From CAYVQE01 sp964633205 (GTDB lineage: Bacteria; Myxococcota; B64-G9): a stretch of DNA of 47,512 bases. Location of the stretch: positions 1 through 47,512 of the forward strand of contig CAZWFN010000035.1 in assembly GCA_964633205.1 (NCBI GenBank), in the 5' to 3' direction. Position 1 is the first letter of the stretch. Each line of letters starts with the position of its first letter. This document shows positions 22,826-29,808 of this stretch, in pieces. Made by a program: the position numbers and the translations under genes. The notes under the pieces were generated by a model that had not been told where the DNA came from, did no database searches, and was given only the letters and a program-made list of their open reading frames with translations.

Positions 22826-24481
22826 CTACAGCCCCAGACGGATGCCCAGGTTGGCCTGGGCACCCATCTCCTGGTTGGCATCGGCGTTGACGAAGGTCAG
22901 CGGGTTGGTGAAAAAGCGCCCGGCCGCGTTGAGGTAGACCGAGAAGCGCGGGTGCACGTAGTACTCGATGCCCAGCACCAGGTCGCCGCCGCCGCCGATC
23001 AGGGTGTCTCCCTGGTCGTCCTCGTCGGTGGCGTAGTAGGAGATGCCGCCGCGCAGGCCGATGGCGAAGACGAAGCTGTTGATGTACCACTTCTTGCGCA
23101 GGCTGACCATGGCGTGGATCAGGTTGACCGCCTCGCCGGCCGCCGTCTCGCCCACCGCCAGGAAATCGCCCTCGATGCCGACCCAGAACTCGGGCCAGCC
23201 GAACGTCGGCGCCATGTCGTAGAGCAGGTACATCCCGGCGCCCGGGTAGAGCCCGAAGCCGTCCTCGTCCGGATCGGTCAGGTTGCCGGTGGTGAACTCG
23301 AACACGCCGTGCAGGCCGACGTCGACCTTGAGCATGGGGTACTCGAACAGCTGCTCGCCGCCGGCGAAGGAGCGCGACACGCTGACCTTCTCGGCGTAGG
23401 ACGGGGTGCCCTCGCCGCTGCCCTTGGCGGCGCCCACGTCACGCACCTTGACCCAGCCGGAACGGCTGCGCTCGCCGGCCTGGTCGAACTCGGCCACCTC
23501 GTAGGTGTCGTCGAGCTCGAGGCCGTCGTCGGCGCCCAGCATGAACTCCACCCCGTCGCTCAGCGCGGCGGTCACCGGCGATTTGAGCTGGAAGGCCGGG
23601 ATGCGCTTCATGGCCGTGGCCAGCCGCTTGGCCAGGCCCAACCGGCCCGACAGGGCCTTGGCCACCGCCTTGGCCCGGGTGCGCTGCTCGAGCTCGGGCA
23701 GCCTGCGCTCGTAGGCCCGCACCACCTTGCGCCACTCGGCCAGGGCGCGCTGGTAGTTCTCACTGGCCCGGCGTTTGGCCTCGGCGCTGGCGCCCGGCGG
23801 CAGCTTCGGCCGGCGCGGCTTGGGCGGCGGTTGGTCGGCGAAGGGGGTGAAGCCCTTGGCCGGGGTGTCCTTCAGCGTGCGCAGCAGGCTGTAGCCCTTG
23901 CCGCCTTGTCCACTCAGGTCGGCCTTGTAGAAGTGGACCTTGGCGTTGACCACGGCCTTGATGCCGGCCACCCCGGGGGTGCACTCCAGCCGGGCGGCGG
24001 TGGCGGCATCGAAAGGGCAGATCATGCCCTTGACCCGGTAGACGAAGATCTCGATCTGGTACAGATAGGCCGACTCCATGATGCGATCGATGTCCGAGGC
24101 GTAGACCCGGGCCTCCTTGAAGCGGCTGTCCATCTCGGCCTCGGCCGCGGCCCGGTCCTGGGACCGCTGGCGCACATACTCGCGCAGCGCCTCGATAAAG
24201 GCGTCGATCGAGCCGAACTTATCGATGTCGACATCGTTGTAGTCGAAGCGCTTGAGCTCGATCTGCTTGCGGATCGCCCGCTCGATGGCCTGGCGGGCAT
24301 CGTCCGGCACCCGCAGGCCGCGCTCGACCTCGGTGCCCACGAAGGTGATCGACTTGCGGGTGTACTGCTGCTGGGTCTGGTCGGAGGACAGCTTGTCCTC
24401 CTTGCTCTCGGCGGCCTGCACCGCGCCGCCCACAGCCAGCCAGCAGCCGAGCGCCGCTGCGATCAGTCGCAACCCTCTCAT
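22826..24481 (-). CDS. Predicted periplasmic/outer-membrane barrel protein of the LPP20 cluster
   Basis: 551 aa. Sec signal peptide at 1-23 (cut after VQA), without a lipobox. Residues 25-260 are mainly helical and charged, with a conserved-looking segment EIFVYRVKGMICPFDAATAARLECTPGVAG containing two cysteines that may bridge. A Pro/Lys-rich linker lies near 215-230. The C-terminal 220 residues form amphipathic strands (YPMLKVDVGLHGVFEFTTG; MYLLYDMAPTFGWPEFWVGIEGDF; GIEYYVHPRFSVYLNAAGRFF) and end in NLGIRLGL, consistent with an 8- to 10-strand barrel. No family is recognised. It sits between the FlgT-like and LPP20-type lipoproteins in a row, so it may be the membrane-spanning part of the same assembly. 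Confidence 0.75.
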   Translation of the reverse strand: MRGLRLIAAALGCWLAVGGAVQAAESKEDKLSSDQTQQQYTRKSITFVGTEVERGLRVPDDARQAIERAIRKQIELKRFDYNDVDIDKFGSIDAFIEALREYVRQRSQDRAAAEAEMDSRFKEARVYASDIDRIMESAYLYQIEIFVYRVKGMICPFDAATAARLECTPGVAGIKAVVNAKVHFYKADLSGQGGKGYSLLRTLKDTPAKGFTPFADQPPPKPRRPKLPPGASAEAKRRASENYQRALAEWRKVVRAYERRLPELEQRTRAKAVAKALSGRLGLAKRLATAMKRIPAFQLKSPVTAALSDGVEFMLGADDGLELDDTYEVAEFDQAGERSRSGWVKVRDVGAAKGSGEGTPSYAEKVSVSRSFAGGEQLFEYPMLKVDVGLHGVFEFTTGNLTDPDEDGFGLYPGAGMYLLYDMAPTFGWPEFWVGIEGDFLAVGETAAGEAVNLIHAMVSLRKKWYINSFVFAIGLRGGISYYATDEDDQGDTLIGGGGDLVLGIEYYVHPRFSVYLNAAGRFFTNPLTFVNADANQEMGAQANLGIRLGL

Positions 24482-24511
24482 GGTCGAGCCTCCCGTGGCA
24501 GAGAAAACAGA

Positions 24512-24534
24512 GGCCGCCGCGGACAGCGGCGGCC
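24512..24534 (-). terminator. Terminator-like hairpin after the FlgT-like gene
   Basis: GGCCGCCGC (24512-24520) and GCGGCGGCC (24526-24534) form a 9-bp perfect stem with a 5-nt loop. Read on the minus strand it is followed by a T-rich tail (TCTGTTTTCTC). It lies between the FlgT-like stop at 24549 and the barrel start at 24481, so it could reduce read-through into the distal genes. Confidence 0.6.
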
Positions 24535-24548
24535 CCTGCGCGTTGGGC

Positions 24549-25766
24549 CTAGTAATAGATGACGACGCTGTTCTGGTTGATCAGGTGTTGCGACGGCGAG
24601 CTGCCGAGCTTCTCCTTGATGATGTCGCGCACGGCCATGAACAGCTCGGCGTTGTCGAGCTTGCACTGGGCGATCAACAGAGCCGTCTTGCCGCTGCTGC
24701 GCTCGAGTCGAGTATCGCTGCAGGGTTGCTTCTTCAGCGCCACCTTGAGCTCCAGCCCGGCGTCCTGGGGCGGATTCATCAGCGCGATGGAGAAGCGCTG
24801 GCCCTTGGGGCCGTCTTCCTTCCAGTGCTCCATGATCTGGCGCATCAGCTGGGCCATGCCGTCCTGCAGCGGGCTCTGCAGGGCCTTCTTGGCCGCGTTG
24901 GCCGTGTTGTCGTAGTAGTTGACGCCGGTGACCATCCTGGCCCCCAGCAGGTCGTTGGACACCGTCTCGTAGGCCTTGAGCCCGATGGAGTAGGAGACCT
25001 GGTCGCCGGCCATGCCCTCGGCCGTGTCCTTGTCGACCTCGAAGGTGACGAAGATGTTGGCCCCGACCGCCTTGGCGATCATGTCGACCTCGTCCTCGTC
25101 CCGGCCGTAGGCCTCGCTGAGGGCGCCGAGCAGCTTTTCGAAGTCTTGCACGCCCTTGGCGTTTTTGACCTTCCAGCGCTGCTCGGCCAGGTAGGACTCG
25201 AGCAGGGTCTCGATCAGGCCGCGGTTCTTGTCACCGCGCGAGGCCGGCGCCGGCTGCACCATGATATACGGTTTGCCCACCCTGGCCAGCGTCTCGTCCT
25301 TGGACTGGATGATGTTCATGGCCACCAGGTCCTTGCGCAGGTTCTTGCTGTAGACCTTGATGTTGATCTCGACGTTGACGGTGCCGTCGTTGTTGCGGGT
25401 GCGCGACTTGATGCCTTCGCCCTTGCCGGCGCGCGAGCCGGGCTTGAGCGGCGGGATGTAGCGGTCGAGGTTGGCCATCACCTGGTCCTGCTGGGCCATG
25501 TAGGCCCGCCGCTCGCCCGGGCTCTGGGCCATGCGCTCGGTGATCATCCACTCCAGACAGCCCTTGCGGGCATTCACGATGGCCGAGTCGAGATCCCCGC
25601 CCTTGCCGCGGCACTTGACGATGTCGATATTATTGGCATCGACGCTCTCGACGAACTCGCCCGGATACAGCACCACCGGACCCTGCTTGACCGGCTGGCC
25701 CGAGCAGGCGGCCGCCAGCAGCCCCAACCACAAGACACTCGTAATCCCCAACAAACCTGCCTTCAT
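24549..25766 (-). CDS. FlgT-like lipoprotein of the envelope cluster
   Basis: 405 aa from ATG 25766 with GGGAGG upstream. Lipobox LAAAC, lipid on Cys21. Residues 35-75 (VESVDANNIDIVKCRGKGGDLDSAIVN...) have the strand-helix start of an LPP20/FlgT-N domain. A middle part (KPYIMVQPAP...LIETLLESYLAEQRWKVKN...AKAVGANIFVTFEVDKD) has the strand-long helix-strand order of CsgG or TolB N-terminal domains, as in FlgT. Three domain-sized parts thus resemble the Vibrio FlgT layout, which in that organism forms the outer-membrane H-ring. Sequence identity to FlgT cannot be judged here; the fold is an inference from spacing. It is the first gene of the minus arm and has the best promoter of the cluster. 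Confidence 0.65.
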   Translation of the reverse strand: MKAGLLGITSVLWLGLLAAACSGQPVKQGPVVLYPGEFVESVDANNIDIVKCRGKGGDLDSAIVNARKGCLEWMITERMAQSPGERRAYMAQQDQVMANLDRYIPPLKPGSRAGKGEGIKSRTRNNDGTVNVEINIKVYSKNLRKDLVAMNIIQSKDETLARVGKPYIMVQPAPASRGDKNRGLIETLLESYLAEQRWKVKNAKGVQDFEKLLGALSEAYGRDEDEVDMIAKAVGANIFVTFEVDKDTAEGMAGDQVSYSIGLKAYETVSNDLLGARMVTGVNYYDNTANAAKKALQSPLQDGMAQLMRQIMEHWKEDGPKGQRFSIALMNPPQDAGLELKVALKKQPCSDTRLERSSGKTALLIAQCKLDNAELFMAVRDIIKEKLGSSPSQHLINQNSVVIYY

Positions 25767-25818
25767 GTTTGCCTCCCGTGTTTTCCACCAGGTCGAAATC
25801 GCGGTTCGAATGGCCCGG

Positions 25819-25847
25819 ATGATTCCAGAACCAGCGGTCCATGTCAA
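25819..25847 (-). promoter_or_regulatory. Minus-arm promoter of the envelope cluster
   Basis: On the minus strand a perfect TTGACA (25847-25842), 17-bp spacer, AATCAT (25824-25819, 4/6). The leader to ATG 25766 is about 46 nt. Confidence 0.65.
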
Positions 25848-25891
25848 GCGCCGTCGAGCAATGGATTCCCCTGCAATTGCCAATATTTCGT

Positions 25892-25921
25892 TTGACCCAC
25901 GGCCGCTCCGGCGGCTATCAT
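25892..25921 (+). promoter_or_regulatory. Plus-arm promoter of the envelope cluster
   Basis: TTGACC (25892-25897, 5/6), 18-bp spacer, TATCAT (25916-25921, 5/6). It lies back to back with the minus-arm promoter, 44 bp apart, in the same AT-richer gap. It also places the in-frame ATG at 25920 inside the -10 box, which excludes it as the start. Confidence 0.6.
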
Positions 25922-25949
25922 GGCCGCTCCGGAATCGAGGTTGAGGTCC

Positions 25950-26507
25950 ATGGTGCAGCACGCAGCGTTCGACCGCGCTCGGGCGGGATTGATTCATTTG
26001 GCGACCGCGCTGTCGCTGGCGGCCCTGGCCGCCGGCTGTGACGAGCGACCGGCCGCGCCGGACGCCACCGCCGCCGACGCAGCCGCACCGGTTGCGCCGC
26101 AAGAACCCGAGGCACCGCCTGCAGCCGACGCCGGCGGGCCCGACGCCGCCGCGGACGAGGCGGCCAGCGGCATCTACACCCGCGACGGTGCCACCGAGGC
26201 GCGGGCCGTGGGCTGGGCGCCGCTGAGCGCGGACGTGGGCCTGGCCCGCAGCCAAGCGGCGGCCCGGGCCCGCAGCGCGCTGCAGCGGCTGCTGCGCGAG
26301 CAGGGCCTGGGTCCGGCCGCCGGCGGGCCCCTGGCCGGCGCGCGCATCGATCGGGTGTGGAAGAAGGGCCGGCGGCTGTACGCCCTGGCGGTGGTGCAGC
26401 TCGAAAAGGATCCGGCCGAAGTGAATGAACGCGGAGCCGCGCCGTCAAACGATCCCGAGAGCGAGCGTCCGGCCACCGCGGCACCACAGGGAGGTAAGAA
26501 ACCATGA
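25950..26507 (+). CDS. Small LPP20-like lipoprotein
   Basis: 185 aa from ATG 25950, GAGG about 5 nt upstream. Long n-region, then lipobox LAAGC-like with Cys30. An Ala/Pro/Asp-rich linker reaches residue 75. Residues 75-160 match the core of an LPP20 domain: ARAVGWAPLSADVGLARSQAAARARSALQRLL, then RIDRVWKKGRRLYALAVVQLE. The tail is a charged low-complexity stretch. Its stop overlaps the CsgG-like start (ATGA), so the two are made together. LPP20 lipoproteins sit in the outer membrane; a FlgP-like partner of the CsgG-like protein is the analogy I favour. Confidence 0.75.
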   Translation: MVQHAAFDRARAGLIHLATALSLAALAAGCDERPAAPDATAADAAAPVAPQEPEAPPAADAGGPDAAADEAASGIYTRDGATEARAVGWAPLSADVGLARSQAAARARSALQRLLREQGLGPAAGGPLAGARIDRVWKKGRRLYALAVVQLEKDPAEVNERGAAPSNDPESERPATAAPQGGKKP

Positions 26508-27667
26508 TCCCAAGGACGGTCCTCGGCCTGGTTGCCGTGACATTTCTTTTTATTCACACCGGCTTGGCTCAGGCGGACGACGAGCGCAAGCGCATCGTCA
26601 TCGGTGAGGCCCGCATCGTGGGCAGCTGCGCCTGGCTGGATCAGGGCAGCGCCGAGGCGGTGATGATCTCGCTGCGCAACCTGATCGGCCAGTCCGGCGC
26701 CTTCCGGATCGTGTCCAAGAGCCAGATGAAGTCCATCATCAAGGAGCACGAGCTGAACCTGGTGGGGCTGGTCGACGAGGACACGGCCAAGTCGCTGGGC
26801 AAGTTCGCCGGAGCGGACCTGGTGCTCAGCGCGCAGTTCATCTGCCTGCCGGGCGGCAAGACCGACATCAGCGCGGTGCTGACCGATGTGGAGAAGCGCG
26901 AGAACGTCTTCCAGCGCCAGTACCCGCTCAAGAAGGCCAACATCCGGGGCTCGCTCAGAAAGCTGACCGAGATGGTGGTCAGATACGCCCGCAGCGGCCG
27001 GGTGGACGACTCGCGGGGCCGCACCGAGATGTTCCAGGAGATGGACTCGCGCGACTTCTACGACGCCAGCGACGCCATGGTCAAGCTGATCCGCAACGCC
27101 GTGCCGCGGGCCGAGGGCAGCATCAGCGAGAAGAACTTCTACGCCAAGACGCTCGAGGTCGACATCCGCTACAGCGGCCGCAAGCCGTGGGCCGGCCTGA
27201 AGCTGGCGGTGCTGCGCGACGACGAGGAGATCGGCTGGGTCTTTCTGAAGGAGTCCGGCCGCGGCGAGCTCGAGGCCGACACCCTCGACGATCTGTCGCT
27301 GTTCGAAGAGGGCGACCGGGTCAGCAGCGAGGACTTCGAGCCGGTGGTGGCCTTCGGCCCGCTGGTGGATGAAGGCGTCGGTGACGAAGACCTGGTGGAG
27401 GCCTTCAAGGAGCGCATGACCGAGGTCATGGAGCAGCTGGAAGGGGTCCAGACCGCCGACGGCCGCAAGATCAGCCGCATCCTCAACCGCATGGGCATGC
27501 GGGTGCGGCCGAAAGCGCTTGAAAAGCTGCACCGGGCTGGAGTAGATTTGCTCATCACCGGCCGCTTTTTGGGAGATCGAGGCAACCGCCGGCTCGACTG
27601 CGAGGCGATCAGCACCTTCGACGGAAAGCGGGTCATCGAGATCAAAATCGAACGACTGGGGCTCTGA
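26504..27667 (+). CDS. CsgG/FlgO-like secreted protein
   Basis: 387 aa; the ATG overlaps the upstream stop by 4 bp. Signal peptide at 1-23 (cut near AQA), with no lipobox cysteine, unlike curli CsgG, which is a lipoprotein. Residues 30-150 show the CsgG-family order: KRIVIGEARIVG, a helix with LRNLIGQSGAFRIVSKSQM, then LGKFAGADLVLSAQFI. The C-terminal third repeats a similar strand-helix-strand plan (RPKALEKLHRAGVDLLITGRFL...AISTFDGKRVIEIKIE). CsgG makes the outer-membrane secretion pore for curli; FlgO is the related Vibrio flagellar protein. No curli subunit gene is nearby, so a FlgO-like or novel role fits better. Confidence 0.8.
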   Translation: MIPRTVLGLVAVTFLFIHTGLAQADDERKRIVIGEARIVGSCAWLDQGSAEAVMISLRNLIGQSGAFRIVSKSQMKSIIKEHELNLVGLVDEDTAKSLGKFAGADLVLSAQFICLPGGKTDISAVLTDVEKRENVFQRQYPLKKANIRGSLRKLTEMVVRYARSGRVDDSRGRTEMFQEMDSRDFYDASDAMVKLIRNAVPRAEGSISEKNFYAKTLEVDIRYSGRKPWAGLKLAVLRDDEEIGWVFLKESGRGELEADTLDDLSLFEEGDRVSSEDFEPVVAFGPLVDEGVGDEDLVEAFKERMTEVMEQLEGVQTADGRKISRILNRMGMRVRPKALEKLHRAGVDLLITGRFLGDRGNRRLDCEAISTFDGKRVIEIKIERLGL

Positions 27668-27690
27668 CGAGCATATTCAGGAGAACGAGA

Positions 27691-27728
27691 GTCCGATCGG
27701 ACGCCAATGGGGAAAACGCAAAAGCGTT
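27691..27728. repeat. Two palindromes in the gap before an LPP20 gene
   Basis: GTCCGATCGGAC (27691-27702) is a perfect 12-bp palindrome. AACGC (27715-27719) then pairs with GCGTT (27724-27728) around AAAA. Either could be an operator or an mRNA-processing hairpin in the 99-bp gap between the CsgG-like and LPP20 genes. No T-run follows, so a terminator is unlikely. Confidence 0.45.
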
Positions 27729-27766
27729 CAATCCGAACAGTTGGATCACACTCGAGGAGGACGAAG

Positions 27767-28357
27767 ATGAAGAAAGCCATCAGCATTCTGACCACCGCCA
27801 TGATGTTCGCCGCGCTGGGCCTGGTCGGCACCGCCTGCAACGGTGACGAATCCGGCCTGCACGGCACCACCTCTTCCGGCGCGCCCGCCTGGGTGCTCAA
27901 GGGCAGCGGCGCCTTCACCGGCGACCGCGGCAAGGCCTTCTACGGCGTGGGCTCGGCGCCCAAGATGATCGACATCTCGATGCAGCGCGATCGGGCCAAC
28001 AACCGCGCCCGCCGCCAGATCCTGCAGATCTTCAACACCTACATCGCCTACATGATGAAGGACTACGCTCGCAGCACCACCGCCGGCGACATGAGCAAGG
28101 AGTCCTACGAGGCCGACGTGCTGCAGGTACAGAAGACCATCAGCATGGGCGACCTGAACGGCGCGCAGATCGTCGACACCTGGCGCGACCCGGCCGACGG
28201 CACCATCTACACCCTGGCGGTGCTGGACCTGGCCGCGGTCAGCGAGATCCTGGCCAGCAAGGGCGAGCTGGACGCCAAGATGCGCGACTACGTCCGCGCC
28301 AATGCAGCCAAGGCCTTCGACGACCTGGAGAAGGAAGAGGCCAAGCGCGGTATGTAA
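27767..28357 (+). CDS. LPP20-family lipoprotein
   Basis: 196 aa from ATG 27767 with GAGGAGG upstream. The signal peptide ends near Cys24 (GTAC, a somewhat weak lipobox). Residues 42-150 are a clear LPP20 domain: PAWVLKGSGAF, AFYGVGSAPK, a long Ala/Arg helix RANNRARRQILQIFNTYIA, then VDTWRDPADGTIYTLAVLDLAAV. The tail is a charged helix, ANAAKAFDDLEKEEAKRG. The name comes from Helicobacter Lpp20, an outer-membrane lipoprotein; Vibrio FlgP has the same domain. It is separated from the CsgG-like gene by 99 bp with palindromes and from the next LPP20 gene by a strong hairpin. Confidence 0.88.
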   Translation: MKKAISILTTAMMFAALGLVGTACNGDESGLHGTTSSGAPAWVLKGSGAFTGDRGKAFYGVGSAPKMIDISMQRDRANNRARRQILQIFNTYIAYMMKDYARSTTAGDMSKESYEADVLQVQKTISMGDLNGAQIVDTWRDPADGTIYTLAVLDLAAVSEILASKGELDAKMRDYVRANAAKAFDDLEKEEAKRGM

Positions 28358-28396
28358 TCGCCGCGACCAACCAAGGTCGACCACCGAGGTTCGCGG

Positions 28397-28443
28397 GGGC
28401 CGGGGCCAGCAGGTCACAACCTGCAGGCCCCGGCCCTCGTTTT
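28397..28443 (+). terminator. Strong hairpin with T-tail between two LPP20 genes
   Basis: GGGCCGGGGCC (28397-28407) and GGCCCCGGCCC (28426-28436) form an 11-bp perfect stem. After an A/A mismatch GCAGGT and ACCTGC extend it by 6 bp to a CACA loop. TCGTTTT follows. This is a plus-strand rho-independent terminator, probably leaky, because the next gene's GGAGG begins directly after the T-run. Confidence 0.75.
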
Positions 28444-28456
28444 GGAGGCCCAGCCC

Positions 28457-29260
28457 ATGATTCCGTCGATTCCCGCCCGCCCGCAGCAGAAGCGACCTCG
28501 CCCCAGCCGCCGCAGCGCCCGCCGACTGGCGGCCAGCCTGGCGCTGGTGCTGGGCCCGCTCGGCTGCGGCGGCGGCCAGCCGCAAGTCAAGCCAGCCATG
28601 CCGCCGCCGGCCTGGGTCGACCGGATGCCGCAGCGGCCCGGCGAGCTGTGCGCGGTGGGCTATTCGGGCCCGACCTTCTACCAGGAGGACTGCCTGAAAA
28701 ACGCGGCCAGGAACGCCCGCGGCCACCTGGCCGACACCATCTCGACCACCATCCGCACCGTGACCATCGACATCTCCGACGGCACCCGCGGCATGTTCAG
28801 CCGCGACGTGTTCGTCGAAGGCTCCGAATCGGCCTCCGAGGCGACGCTGCACGGCTCCGAGATTCAGGCGCAGTGGACCGACGCGGCCGGGGCGCGCGGT
28901 GCGCCCAAGGGCTGCTGGGCCATGGTGTGCATCGATCCCGGCAAGCCGCTGGCGTCGATGGTCGAGCGGCTCGAGCAGAAGAAGCTACCGCGCAAGACCG
29001 TCGATCAGGTCCGCGCCAACGCCGCGGCCGCCTTCGAGGAGCTCGAGCGGGCCGAGCAGAAGCGCGAAGCGACCCCCGCCCCCGCCCCGGCCCCCGAAGC
29101 CGAGCCGGAAGACCGGCCTGCGGCCGCCGAGCAGGCCGACCCAGCGGGCATCCCCGACGAGGCCGACGCCCCCGAAGAGGCCAACACCGCTGAAGAGCCC
29201 GACCGCGAAGAAGACCCGCCCCCGCCGGAGCCCGCCGCTGCAGCGGAGCCCGCGACCTGA
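28457..29260 (+). CDS. LPP20-family lipoprotein with acidic tail
   Basis: 267 aa from ATG 28457, chosen over TTG 28442 because GGAGG sits 8 nt upstream of it. The n-region is unusually long and Arg-rich; the lipobox PLGC gives Cys37. Residues 53-170 are LPP20-like: PAWVDRMPQRPGELCAVGYSG, the helix KNAARNARGHLADTISTTI, then GCWAMVCIDPGKPLASMVERL. The body resembles the preceding LPP20 gene, including the ANAAAAFEELERAE helix, so the pair is probably a duplication. Extra cysteines (GELCAVGY, EDCLKN, GCWAMVC) could form disulfides. The last 70 residues are a Pro/Glu/Ala-rich flexible tail. Confidence 0.82.
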   Translation: MIPSIPARPQQKRPRPSRRSARRLAASLALVLGPLGCGGGQPQVKPAMPPPAWVDRMPQRPGELCAVGYSGPTFYQEDCLKNAARNARGHLADTISTTIRTVTIDISDGTRGMFSRDVFVEGSESASEATLHGSEIQAQWTDAAGARGAPKGCWAMVCIDPGKPLASMVERLEQKKLPRKTVDQVRANAAAAFEELERAEQKREATPAPAPAPEAEPEDRPAAAEQADPAGIPDEADAPEEANTAEEPDREEDPPPPEPAAAAEPAT

Positions 29261-29297
29261 ACTCCAATCGCGCTCTTCTGTGGAATGTAGGTGCGGG

Positions 29298-29717
29298 CTA
29301 GCGGCCGATCAGATCGATGGTCGAGAAGAAGAAGGCCACCTCGGTGCGGGCCGTCTCGGGTCCGTCCGAGCCGTGGACCGCGTTGTTCTGGATGCTCTCG
29401 GCGTAGAGGTGGCGCAGGGTGCCCTCGGCGGCCTTGGTCGGGTCGGTCGCGCCCATCAGCTTGCGATAGCGGGCGATGGCGTCGCGGCCTTCGAGCGTGG
29501 CCACCACCACCGGGCCACTGGTCATGAACTCGACCAGGTCGGCGAAAAACGGTCGCTCGCGGTGGACCGCATAGAAGCCCTCGGCCTCGGTCCGACTCAG
29601 GTGCAGCATCCGCATGCCCACGATCCGCAAGCCCTCGGCCAGGATCTTGGCCAGGATCTCCCCCACCAACCCCTTCTCCACCGCATCCGGCTTGATGATG
29701 CACAGCGTCCGTTCCAT
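29298..29717 (-). CDS. ndk: Nucleoside-diphosphate kinase
   Basis: 139 aa from ATG 29717 (GGGAGGAG upstream). It transfers the terminal phosphate of ATP onto NDPs through a phospho-histidine, in the cytoplasm. The active site NNAVHGSDG has His115 at the expected place, and MERTLCIIKPDAVEKGLVGEI, GFYAVHRERPFF and GPVVVATLEGRDAIARYRKLMGATDP are family hallmarks. Length is standard. It is a lone metabolic gene, with TTGACA (29784-29779) about 60 nt upstream on its strand but no good -10 box at normal spacing. It ends 37 nt before the end of the last LPP20 gene on the other strand. Confidence 0.97.
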   Translation of the reverse strand: MERTLCIIKPDAVEKGLVGEILAKILAEGLRIVGMRMLHLSRTEAEGFYAVHRERPFFADLVEFMTSGPVVVATLEGRDAIARYRKLMGATDPTKAAEGTLRHLYAESIQNNAVHGSDGPETARTEVAFFFSTIDLIGR

Positions 29718-29808
29718 CGGGCTCCTCCCGGAGTGGTTGTGGCCCCTCAAATGGGCCCTTTCCGCTAGTTTGTCAAGGGTTTTTTGGCCGAAGCGGGACC
29801 CGCCTGGC

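Noticed and set aside
25803..25815. GGTTCGAAT resembling a tRNA T-loop
   Set aside because: No cloverleaf could be folded around it; it lies in the cluster promoter region.
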